From Paraburkholderia phosphatilytica (GTDB lineage: Bacteria > Pseudomonadota > Gammaproteobacteria > Burkholderiales > Burkholderiaceae), in the NCBI RefSeq assembly GCF_003443895.1, contig NZ_QQOA01000009.1:1-64000 (forward strand): a DNA stretch of 64,000 nt, read 5' to 3'. Under the pieces are notes generated by a model. That model saw only the letters and a program-made list of their open reading frames with translations. It was not told the origin of the DNA and did no database searches. A program made the position numbers and the translations under genes. This document shows positions 56,991 to 64,000 of the stretch, in pieces (positions within the stretch are counted from its first letter, which is position 1; each line of letters opens with the position of its first letter).

Positions 56991-58253
56991 CTACGCGGTG
57001 TGCTCGCGAGGCGATGCGCCACGGCCGCCGCGCGTAACCAGCACGAGCGCGACGGCGCCCGTCGTAAGCGCCACTGCGGCCAGCCACAGCGCTGGCGAGA
57101 ACGAGCCCGTATGAGCAGCAACGGGCGCGGCGATCAGCGGCCCGGCGATCTGCCCGATGCCATACGCGGCGGTCGCGTAGCCCATCAGCCCGGCCGCGCG
57201 CTCGCCGTGCAGACGGCGCGCCTCGCGCATCGCGAACAACGTGATCGCGGTGAACGGCAGGCCGATCAGCACGCTGCCGCAGGAGAAGCCCGCGGCAGTC
57301 GGCGCGACGATGCCGATCGCGATCCCGACGGCCTGCAGCACGTAGCTGCCCGCGAGCAGCAGCCGGTTGTCCCAGCGCACGGGCAGCCGCGCCGCGCAGA
57401 TCGCGCCGACGATCTGCGCGACGCCGAACATCGGCCAGAACAGGTCCGGCCAGTGCGAGCCCGGCAATGCGGCGCGCGCGATCACCGGCAGGAAGGTCGC
57501 GGTGATGATGTAGCCGAAACCGGGAATGCCATAGAGGAGGATGAGCCGGATGGCGTCGCGGCGAATGTGCGGATGGTTGTGGTGTTCGGCTTGCGCTGGC
57601 TGCTTCGAAGGCGCCGAGGGTCCGGCAGAAAACGCATGCGGCGCGGCATCGAAAACTTTCCACACGCACACGGCCAGCAGCAGCGACACGACGCCGAAGC
57701 CGAGCCAGCCCACGCGCGCGCCATAGCCGCCTGCCACGCTGACGAGCACGCCGGTCACGACGATCCCGACGCCCGGCCCCGCGTAGATGACGCCGCTCCA
57801 GCCGTGCGCGTCGAGCGACGCGAGCCGCCGCAGTCCCCATTGCGAAGCGAACACGAACGTCCATGCGCTGACGACGCCCGCGGCGAAGCGGATCGCCATC
57901 CACAGCGCGAACGAACTGGTGGCGCCCATCGCGAGCAGCAGCAGCGCGGTGGCCGCGAGGCCGACGCGGATCATCCGCGCGGGATCGACCCGCAGCGCCG
58001 CGCAACTGACCGCGCCGACGAAGTAGCCCGCGTAGTTCGCCGATGCGAGCCAGCCGCCTTCGCGAAGGTCGACGACGCCCGCATGCAGCATCAGCGGCAG
58101 CAGCGGCGTGAACGCGAAGCGCCCCGCGCCGAGCGCGACCGCCAGCACCACCAGACAGCCGAGCGCGGCGCGCGCGGCGCCCCGGTGCGCTGCCGCGCCG
58201 GGCTCCACCGGCCGGCTGCGATGCCTGCTCTTCGAAGACGCGGTCTGACTCAT
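56991..58253 (-). CDS. YbfB/YjiJ-family MFS transporter
   Basis: 420 residues from the ATG beginning MSQTASSK; the frame opens 93 bases earlier without a start signal. Twelve membrane segments with the family's opening GAGRFAFTPLLPLMLHAG (about 40-57) and a polar loop of about 25 residues between helices 6 and 7. Substrate unknown. It is divergent from a LysR gene, which probably controls it. Confidence 0.9.
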   Translation of the reverse strand: MSQTASSKSRHRSRPVEPGAAAHRGAARAALGCLVVLAVALGAGRFAFTPLLPLMLHAGVVDLREGGWLASANYAGYFVGAVSCAALRVDPARMIRVGLAATALLLLAMGATSSFALWMAIRFAAGVVSAWTFVFASQWGLRRLASLDAHGWSGVIYAGPGVGIVVTGVLVSVAGGYGARVGWLGFGVVSLLLAVCVWKVFDAAPHAFSAGPSAPSKQPAQAEHHNHPHIRRDAIRLILLYGIPGFGYIITATFLPVIARAALPGSHWPDLFWPMFGVAQIVGAICAARLPVRWDNRLLLAGSYVLQAVGIAIGIVAPTAAGFSCGSVLIGLPFTAITLFAMREARRLHGERAAGLMGYATAAYGIGQIAGPLIAAPVAAHTGSFSPALWLAAVALTTGAVALVLVTRGGRGASPREHTA

Positions 58254-58339
58254 CGAATCATCCAGAAAGAAGATGGAAAGGATCCTGTGCGGTGAAGCAA
58301 CGGGCTGACCCAACAACCCACTTACGATCGTAACCGCCG

Positions 58340-58371
58340 TTGTCAATCATGAAAAATGAATTATCATGATT
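58340..58371 (+). promoter_or_regulatory. LysR-gene promoter overlapped by an inverted repeat
   Basis: TTGTCA (58340-58345, 5/6), 16 bases, TATCAT (58362-58367, 5/6) makes a strong promoter for the LysR gene. It is covered by the inverted repeat AATCATGA-N11-TCATGATT (58345-58371), which fits a self-repressing LysR operator that also faces the divergent MFS gene. Confidence 0.65.
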
Positions 58372-58394
58372 TGATCCATCCCATGGAGAGAATC

Positions 58395-59384
58395 ATGGAC
58401 CTGGCTGCGTTGACGATTTTTCGTGCCGTCGTGCGGGAGAACGGCGTCACACGGGCCGCGCTCAAGCTTAATCGCGTGCAGTCCAACGTGACGACGCGCA
58501 TCAAGCAGCTCGAAGAACAGCTCGGCGTCGAGCTCTTCACGCGCGAAGGCCGGCGGCTCGTGCTGACGCCTGCCGGCGAAACGCTCCTGCCCTACGCGGA
58601 AAAGCTGCTCGCGCTCGCGGACGAAGCCCGTCATGCGCTGAAGCAGAGCCGGCCGACCGGCAGGCTGCGGCTGGGTACGATGGAAAGCACCGTCGCGAGC
58701 CGGCTGCCGCGGCTGCTTGCGCAGTACCACCAGCGCTGGCCGGAGGTCGAGCTCGAACTGCAGACAGCCACGACGGACCACCTGATCCAGCGCGTGCGTG
58801 ACTTCGAGGTCGACGCGGCGCTGATCGCGAGGCCCGTCGACGGCAAGCTGCCCGACGACATCTGCGACAGCGTGCCGATGTTTCGCGAGGAACTGCTGCT
58901 GTTGACGCCGCGCGGCCATCGCCCGGTGCGGGACGCGCGCGACATCGCGCTGTCGACGCTCGTCGCGTTCGAACGCGGCTGCGCGTATCGCGCGTATGTC
59001 GAGAAGTGGTACATGGAGCAGAATCTGCGGCCGGCGCGCGTGCTGGAACTCGGCTCGTATCACGCGATGTTTGCGTGCGTCGCGGCCGGCGCGGGGGTCG
59101 CGGTGGCGCCGCGTTCGGTGTTCGACGCGCAGCCGGATACCAGCAACATCGACGTGCATTCGATCGGCGCGCTCGGCTCGATCGATACGTTGCTGGTCTG
59201 GCGGCGTGGCCACTATTCGTCGGCACTGGGCGCGCTGCGCGAGATGCTGGCGACGGGCAGCAATCTGGCGGACGAGTCGGATGTTGAAGCGAAGGTGGCG
59301 AAGGTGGCGACGTCGGCTCGCGGGCGGTCGGCGGAGGCTGCTGGGCGTCGAGACCGGCAGGCGGTGCTGGATACGGCGGCGTAG
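58395..59384 (+). CDS. LysR-family transcriptional regulator
   Basis: 329 residues from the ATG preceded by GGAGAGA; ATGs at 58356 and 58383 are in frame but would remove the ribosome-binding site. Helix-turn-helix at residues 1-60 (FRAVVRENGVTRAALKLNRV, then NVTTRIKQLEEQLG) and a standard effector-binding domain. The last 35 residues are a polar tail beyond the family fold. Divergent from the MFS transporter gene, its likely target. Confidence 0.92.
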   Translation: MDLAALTIFRAVVRENGVTRAALKLNRVQSNVTTRIKQLEEQLGVELFTREGRRLVLTPAGETLLPYAEKLLALADEARHALKQSRPTGRLRLGTMESTVASRLPRLLAQYHQRWPEVELELQTATTDHLIQRVRDFEVDAALIARPVDGKLPDDICDSVPMFREELLLLTPRGHRPVRDARDIALSTLVAFERGCAYRAYVEKWYMEQNLRPARVLELGSYHAMFACVAAGAGVAVAPRSVFDAQPDTSNIDVHSIGALGSIDTLLVWRRGHYSSALGALREMLATGSNLADESDVEAKVAKVATSARGRSAEAAGRRDRQAVLDTAA

Positions 59385-59450
59385 TCATTCTGCTGACGAC
59401 TGGCGCGGACGCGATGCCCCAGCGTAGCCGGACAGGCTTCCTGCAAGAAA

Positions 59451-59481
59451 AAGGCCGCGAGCCCTGAGGACTCGCGGCCTT
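59451..59481 (-). terminator. Terminator of alaS
   Basis: An 11-bp stem AAGGCCGCGAG / CTCGCGGCCTT with a 9-base loop. On the minus strand it continues TTTTTCTTGC, a proper T run for alaS. On the plus strand only TTATTC follows, so it may also weakly end the LysR gene. The rest of 59482-59573 shows nothing. Confidence 0.88.
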
Positions 59482-59573
59482 ATTCGTTTGACTGCGTTGG
59501 CTGGCCTGACTAGCGAACCCGGCAACCGACCACCGTCACCTGGCTAAGGTTGCCGAGCCCTCCGCGCCGCCGC

Positions 59574-62198
59574 TTACAGCTGCGCTTCGACCCAGCCCTT
59601 CACGCCGGCGAGTGCTGCCGGCAGATTGGCGGGCTCGGTGCCGCCGGCCTGCGCCATGTCCGGACGGCCGCCGCCCTTGCCGCCGATCTGCTGCGCGACG
59701 AAGTTCACGAGTTCGCCCGCCTTCACCTTCTTGCTGGCTTCGGCCGTCACACCGGCGATCAGGCTGACCTTGCCGCCCTCCACCGACGCAAGCACGATCG
59801 CCGCGCTCTTCAGCTTGTCCTTGAGCTTGTCGACCGTTTCGCGCAGCGTCTTCACGTCCGCGCCTTCGAGCGTCGCGGCGAGCACCTGCACGCCGGAAAC
59901 CTCGATTGCCTGACCGGCCAGTTCGTCGCCCTGGCTCGACGCGACCTTCGACTTCAGCGCGCCCAGTTCCTTTTCCAGCGCCTTCACCTGGTCCTGCACC
60001 TGCGCGATCCGCTGCGTGAGTTCCGACGGCTGCGACTTCAGCGCAGCGGCTGCCGCGTTGATGCGCGCATCGAGTTCCTGCACGAAGCGCACCGCGTTGT
60101 CGCCGGTAATCGCTTCGACGCGGCGGATACCCGCTGCCACGCCGCCTTCCATCACGATCTTGAAGAAGCCGATGTCGCCCGTGCGATGCACGTGCGTGCC
60201 GCCGCACAGCTCGCGCGAGAAGCCGAGATCGAGCACCCGCACTTCGTCGCCGTACTTCTCGCCGAACAGCGCCATCGCGCCACCCTTCACCGCTTCGTCG
60301 AACGGCATCACGCGGACGATGCCCGGCGCGTTCGCGAGCACTTCCTGGTTCACGATCGCTTCGACGCGGCGGATTTCGTCGTCCGTCATCGGCGCGTTGT
60401 GCGCGAAGTCGAAACGGGTCTTGTCCGCGTCGACGAGCGAGCCCTTCTGCTGCACGTGCGAGCCGAGCACTTCGCGCAGCGCCTTGTGCATCAGGTGCGT
60501 GGCCGAGTGGTTGCGCGCGGTGCGGGCGCGGCGGATCGCGTCGATCTCCGCCTTCACCACGTCGCCGACCTTCAGCGTGCCCTGTTCCAGCGTGCCGTGA
60601 TGACCGACTACATCCGCCTGGACCTTCTGCGTATCCGTCACCGCGAAACGCACGCTGGCATTGCCGAGCACGCCCTGGTCGCCGACCTGACCGCCGGATT
60701 CCGCGTAGAACGGCGTGTGGTCGAGCACGACCACCGCCTGCTGGCCCTTCTGCGCTTCGTTCACCGACGCGCCATCTACGTACAGCGCGATCACCTTCGC
60801 GTCGTCGAAGACGATCTCTTCGTAGCCGTGGAACGTAGTTTTCGCGCCCGAGTATTCAAGGCCCTGCGCCATCCTGAACTTGCCGGCCGCGCGCGCCTGT
60901 TCGCGCTGGCGCGCCATCGCTTCGTCGAACGCGGGTTCGTCCACCGTCACGCCGCGCTCGCGGCACACGTCCGCTGTGAGGTCCAGCGGGAAGCCGTAGG
61001 TGTCGTGCAGCTTGAACGCGAGTTCGCCGTCGAGCGTCTTGCCGCCCTTCTGCTGCAGATCGGCCAGCGCGCCATCGAGGATCGACATGCCGTGCTCGAT
61101 GGTCTCGAAGAAGCGCTCCTCTTCCTGGCGCAGCACGTCGGTCACGCGCTGTTCGGCATCCTTCAGTTCCGGGTACGCAGCGCCCATTTCGGCGACCAGA
61201 TCGGCCACCAGCTTGTGGAAGAACGCGCCCTTGCGGCCGAGCTTGTAGCCATGACGGATCGCGCGGCGCACGATGCGACGCAGCACGTAGCCGCGGCCTT
61301 CGTTGCCCGGGATCACGCCGTCGACGATCAGGAACGAGCACGCGCGGATATGGTCGGCAATGACCTTCAGCGAGTTGTTCGTGAGGTCGGGCGTGTTCGT
61401 TTCACGCGCGGCGGCCTTGATGAGATTCTGGAACAGATCGATCTCGTAGTTGCTGTGCACGTGCTGCAGCACCGCGGCGAGACGTTCCAGGCCCATGCCG
61501 GTATCGACGCACTGCTTGGGCAGCGGCGTCATGTTGCCCTGCGCGTCGCGGTTGAACTGCATGAACACGAGATTCCAGATCTCGATGAAGCGGTCGCCGT
61601 CTTCCTCAGGCGATCCCGGCGGGCCGCCCCAGATTTCCGGGCCGTGATCGTAGAACACTTCCGAGCACGGGCCGCACGGGCCGGTGTCGGCCATCTGCCA
61701 GAAGTTGTCCGACGCGTAGCGCGCGCCCTTGTTGTCGCCGATGCGGATGATGCGCTCGACCGGCACGCCGATTTCCTTCGCCCAGATGTCGAAGGCTTCG
61801 TCGTCTTCCTGGTAGACCGTGACCGTGAGTTTTTCGGCCGGCAGCGAGTAGACCTTCGTCAGCAGTTCCCAGCAGAAGTGGATTGCATCGCGCTTGAAGT
61901 AGTCGCCGAACGAGAAGTTGCCGAGCATCTCGAAGAACGTGTGGTGGCGCGCGGTGTAGCCGACGTTTTCGAGGTCGTTGTGCTTGCCGCCCGCGCGCAC
62001 GCTGCGCTGCGCGGTCGTGGCCCGCGCATACGGGCGCGACTCGGCGCCGAGGAACACGTCCTTGAACTGCACCATTCCCGAATTGGTGAAGAGCAGCGTC
62101 GGGTCGTTGCCGGGCACGAGGCTCGACGAGCGGACGATCGTATGGCCCTTCGATTCGAAGAACCTGAGGAATTTCTCGCGGATTTCGGCGGCTTTCAT
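59574..62198 (-). CDS. alaS: Alanyl-tRNA synthetase
   Basis: 874 residues. Class II synthetase core ([19 protein letters not shown] to [14 protein letters not shown]), then the editing domain with the zinc-binding sets [12 protein letters not shown] (about 565) and [13 protein letters not shown] (about 668), and a C-terminal domain with a coiled coil. It charges tRNA-Ala and clears Ser- and Gly-tRNA-Ala. The start is the family's usual MKAAEI; an open extension of nine codons precedes it. A TATAAT -10 box lies 76 bases upstream. Confidence 0.97.
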   Translation of the reverse strand: MKAAEIREKFLRFFESKGHTIVRSSSLVPGNDPTLLFTNSGMVQFKDVFLGAESRPYARATTAQRSVRAGGKHNDLENVGYTARHHTFFEMLGNFSFGDYFKRDAIHFCWELLTKVYSLPAEKLTVTVYQEDDEAFDIWAKEIGVPVERIIRIGDNKGARYASDNFWQMADTGPCGPCSEVFYDHGPEIWGGPPGSPEEDGDRFIEIWNLVFMQFNRDAQGNMTPLPKQCVDTGMGLERLAAVLQHVHSNYEIDLFQNLIKAAARETNTPDLTNNSLKVIADHIRACSFLIVDGVIPGNEGRGYVLRRIVRRAIRHGYKLGRKGAFFHKLVADLVAEMGAAYPELKDAEQRVTDVLRQEEERFFETIEHGMSILDGALADLQQKGGKTLDGELAFKLHDTYGFPLDLTADVCRERGVTVDEPAFDEAMARQREQARAAGKFRMAQGLEYSGAKTTFHGYEEIVFDDAKVIALYVDGASVNEAQKGQQAVVVLDHTPFYAESGGQVGDQGVLGNASVRFAVTDTQKVQADVVGHHGTLEQGTLKVGDVVKAEIDAIRRARTARNHSATHLMHKALREVLGSHVQQKGSLVDADKTRFDFAHNAPMTDDEIRRVEAIVNQEVLANAPGIVRVMPFDEAVKGGAMALFGEKYGDEVRVLDLGFSRELCGGTHVHRTGDIGFFKIVMEGGVAAGIRRVEAITGDNAVRFVQELDARINAAAAALKSQPSELTQRIAQVQDQVKALEKELGALKSKVASSQGDELAGQAIEVSGVQVLAATLEGADVKTLRETVDKLKDKLKSAAIVLASVEGGKVSLIAGVTAEASKKVKAGELVNFVAQQIGGKGGGRPDMAQAGGTEPANLPAALAGVKGWVEAQL

Positions 62199-62273
62199 GG
62201 CGTCTTTCGTGGGGTCTGGCGGCATCGACGAAGACGCCAGCGATTCGTGAGTCGGTTGATACCGGAACGATCG

Positions 62274-62279
62274 ATTATA
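62274..62279 (-). promoter_or_regulatory. Candidate -10 box for alaS
   Basis: TATAAT on the minus strand in the context CGTATAATCGATCGTTC. No clear -35 17 bases away. The same 17-base context, with one change, surrounds the valS -10 box. Confidence 0.5.
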
Positions 62280-62430
62280 CGGGATCGGACGCCTCCGGCG
62301 GGCGCCACGGCTTGGCCGGACGGCACGTTGGCCGTTCGGCCGGGGTGGCTCGAACGAAGGAATCGCTTAAGATGCGTCACATCGGCCGTGGCACCGCGCG
62401 GCCTCGATCTACAGGAGACACGAACAGCTC

Positions 62431-63651
62431 ATGGGCGCTCTCAGTCACATCCGCGTACTCGATCTCACCCGCGTGCTCGCCGGGCCGTGGTGCGCGCAGA
62501 CCCTCGCCGATTTCGGCGCCGACGTGATCAAGGTGGAGCGCCCCGGCGCCGGCGACGACACGCGTCACTGGGGGCCGCCGTACCTGCAGACGCCGGCGGG
62601 AGAAGACACCGCGGAAGCCGCGTATTACCTCTCGGCGAACCGCAACAAGCGCTCGGTGACGGTGGATATCGCCACGCCAGAGGGCCAGCGGATCGTCCGC
62701 GAGCTGGCCGCGCAGAGCGACGTCGTGATGGAGAACTACAAGGTCGGGCAGCTGAAGAAATACGGGCTCGACTACGCATCGCTGAAAGCGGTGAAGCCGG
62801 ACCTCGTCTACTGCTCGGTGACGGGTTTCGGGCAGACCGGACCGTACGCGCAGCGCGCGGGCTACGACTTCATCATCCAGGGCATCGGCGGCTTCATGAG
62901 CATCACCGGCGAGCGCGACGCGCTGCCGGGCGGCGGCCCGCAGAAGGCGGGCGTCGCGATCGCGGACCTGATGACGGGCATGTACTCGACGGTCGCGATC
63001 CTGTCGGCGCTCGCGCATCGGGATCGCACGGGCGAAGGCCAGTACATCGACATGGCGTTGCTCGACGTGCAGGTCGCGATGCTCGCGAACATGAACACGA
63101 ACTACCTGGCGAGCGGCAAGGCGCCGGTGCGCCAGGGCAACGCGCACCAGAACATCGTGCCCTACCAGACGTTCCAGACGAGCGACAGCTGGATCATCGT
63201 CGCGGTGGGCAACGACGGGCAGTACCGCAAGTTCGTCGAAGCGGGCGGGCGCCCCGAATTCGCCGACGACGAACGCTTCGCCACCAATCCGGCGCGCGTG
63301 CGCAACCGCGAGGCGCTGGTGCCGTTGCTGGCCGAGATGGTCAGGAAGCGCAGCAAGGCCGAATGGATCGCGGCGCTCGAGGCGTCCGGCGTGCCCTGCG
63401 GGCCGATCAACGACCTCGCCGAAGTGTTCGACAACGAGCAGGTGATCGCGCGCGGCCTGCAGGTGAATCTGCCGCATCCGTCGGGCGGCACGGTGAAGCT
63501 GGTGCGCAACCCGATCAACATGAGCGCGACGCCGCCCGAAGCGCTCCGCCATCCGCCGACGCTCGGCGAGCACACCGCGGAGATCCTGCGCGACGTGCTC
63601 GGCTACGACGACGCGCAGATCGCCGCGCTGCGCGCGAAAGTGGTGATCTAG
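62431..63651 (+). CDS. CaiB/BaiF-family (class III) CoA-transferase
   Basis: 406 residues. The class III fold opens with IRVLDLTRVLAGPWCAQTLA, followed by DVIKVERPGAGDDTR and the catalytic aspartate in GVAIADLMTGMYS (Asp179). These enzymes move CoA between carboxylic acids. The overall look fits succinyl-CoA:dicarboxylate (for example glutarate) transferases, but the substrate pair is not fixed by the sequence. AGGAGA is 13 bases from the ATG. It is divergent from alaS; its TAG stop overlaps the stop of the convergent RBBP9-like gene. Confidence 0.9.
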   Translation: MGALSHIRVLDLTRVLAGPWCAQTLADFGADVIKVERPGAGDDTRHWGPPYLQTPAGEDTAEAAYYLSANRNKRSVTVDIATPEGQRIVRELAAQSDVVMENYKVGQLKKYGLDYASLKAVKPDLVYCSVTGFGQTGPYAQRAGYDFIIQGIGGFMSITGERDALPGGGPQKAGVAIADLMTGMYSTVAILSALAHRDRTGEGQYIDMALLDVQVAMLANMNTNYLASGKAPVRQGNAHQNIVPYQTFQTSDSWIIVAVGNDGQYRKFVEAGGRPEFADDERFATNPARVRNREALVPLLAEMVRKRSKAEWIAALEASGVPCGPINDLAEVFDNEQVIARGLQVNLPHPSGGTVKLVRNPINMSATPPEALRHPPTLGEHTAEILRDVLGYDDAQIAALRAKVVI

Positions 63652-64000
63652 GGCGCCTGCGGCTCCTGCAGCTCACCTAGCCAGCCGAGCCCCTCGGCCC
63701 AGTCGCCGAGGCCGCTGTCGGCGTTGATATGGCCGCGCGGACCGATGCCGATCCAGCGGCTGCCCCACGCATCGGCGCACGCGAGCGAATAGCGCTCGCC
63801 GCCGAACGGATCGTCGCTGCTCGACACGACGATGCTCGGAAACGGCAACAGCTCGAGCGGCGCCGACGCAAAGCCGCTCGAACCTTCATGCGGAAACGCC
63901 GGCGCGGCAGGGTCCGGCACCGCCACGAGCAGCGCGCCCTGCACGTGACGCAGCACCTCCGGCGTCGCGTACCGCGCGGCCCAGAACGCGACCGTCAGGC
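63648..64000 (-). CDS. RBBP9/YdeN-family serine hydrolase, C-terminal part (partial)
   Basis: About 117 codons; the gene begins beyond the window. The part seen reads TVAFWAARYATPEVLRHV, then LLPFPSIVVSSSDDPFGGER with the catalytic aspartate, and GPRGHINADSGLGDWAEG with the catalytic histidine, as in RBBP9-like alpha/beta hydrolases. The nucleophile serine would be just past the edge. Substrate unknown. Its TAG stop shares two bases with the CoA-transferase stop on the other strand. Confidence 0.88.
   Translation of the reverse strand, partial: LTVAFWAARYATPEVLRHVQGALLVAVPDPAAPAFPHEGSSGFASAPLELLPFPSIVVSSSDDPFGGERYSLACADAWGSRWIGIGPRGHINADSGLGDWAEGLGWLGELQEPQAP

Noticed and set aside
59550..63680. 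A 1376-residue open frame on the plus strand, antisense to alaS and running into the CoA-transferase
   Set aside because: It is a by-product of high GC at third positions: the translation is Arg/Ala/His-rich without any domain, and the opposite strand encodes an intact alanyl-tRNA synthetase.

Overview
The window is one stretch of a high-GC chromosome from a member of the Burkholderiaceae, most likely Paraburkholderia, Burkholderia or a close relative. The evidence is the very strong GC-third-position bias (which opens long spurious antisense frames), the gene content, and protein sequences that read as Burkholderia-type AroC, ValS, AlaS, UvrD and GalU. I see no rRNA, tRNA, insertion sequence, prophage or CRISPR array. 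About 53 protein genes are supported, mostly core metabolism with some accessory genes between.

Layout. 1-7.1 kb: the tail of ETF-ubiquinone oxidoreductase, chorismate synthase (aroC), an LplT-like/PlsC-like fusion, a CBS protein, O-acetylhomoserine sulfhydrylase with an overlapping alpha/beta hydrolase, and an Mpo1-like protein. 7.1-12.2 kb: a YihY-type membrane protein, a WrbA-like quinone reductase, DUF2069, an FAD-linked 2-hydroxyacid dehydrogenase, a phosphoesterase, and a 47-residue membrane peptide gene. 12.3-18.4 kb: a LysR regulator divergent from a complete tripartite efflux operon (NodT outer-membrane lipoprotein, FUSC pump, DUF1656 protein, HlyD adaptor), as in the aae aromatic-acid exporters. 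18.4-27.1 kb: a chemoreceptor, a fosmidomycin-resistance-type exporter, prpE, an MTA/SAH nucleosidase-like protein overlapping uvrD. 27.2-29.4 kb: an unrecognised two-gene unit with traits of a type III secreted protein and a small helix-turn-helix-like partner, lying between core genes uvrD and valS. 29.5-35.8 kb: valS, galU, a HipBA toxin-antitoxin module with a palindrome-rich AT-rich promoter, and a TusA-family protein.

35.9-48.2 kb is a nearly complete myo-inositol catabolic locus: two Gfo/Idh/MocA dehydrogenases and an RpiR-type regulator on the minus strand, and on the plus strand a sugar ABC importer, a kinase-DUF2090 fusion (iolC), iolD, iolE and iolB. Inositol would be imported, oxidised by IolG, dehydrated by IolE, ring-opened by IolD, isomerised by IolB, phosphorylated by IolC and cleaved by the fused aldolase-like domain. 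iolA is not in the window. A GGAA-N6-TTCC palindrome sits in the divergent promoter and fits the motif known for rhizobial IolR.

48.3-64 kb: a large lipoprotein with a clear internal duplication, a branched-chain-amino-acid-type ABC transporter with a fused LivH-LivM permease and no binding protein, a thioesterase, an iron-type alcohol dehydrogenase, a NUDIX hydrolase, an MFS exporter divergent from a LysR regulator, alaS, a CoA-transferase and the C-terminal part of an RBBP9-like hydrolase.

The items most worth a second look are the unknown pair at 27.2-29.4 kb, the duplicated lipoprotein, a Walker A Lys-to-Arg change in the LivF-like ATPase, and several operator or promoter sites (HipB, IolR, two LysR boxes, a candidate sigma-28 promoter, and a shared -10 block in front of valS and alaS).
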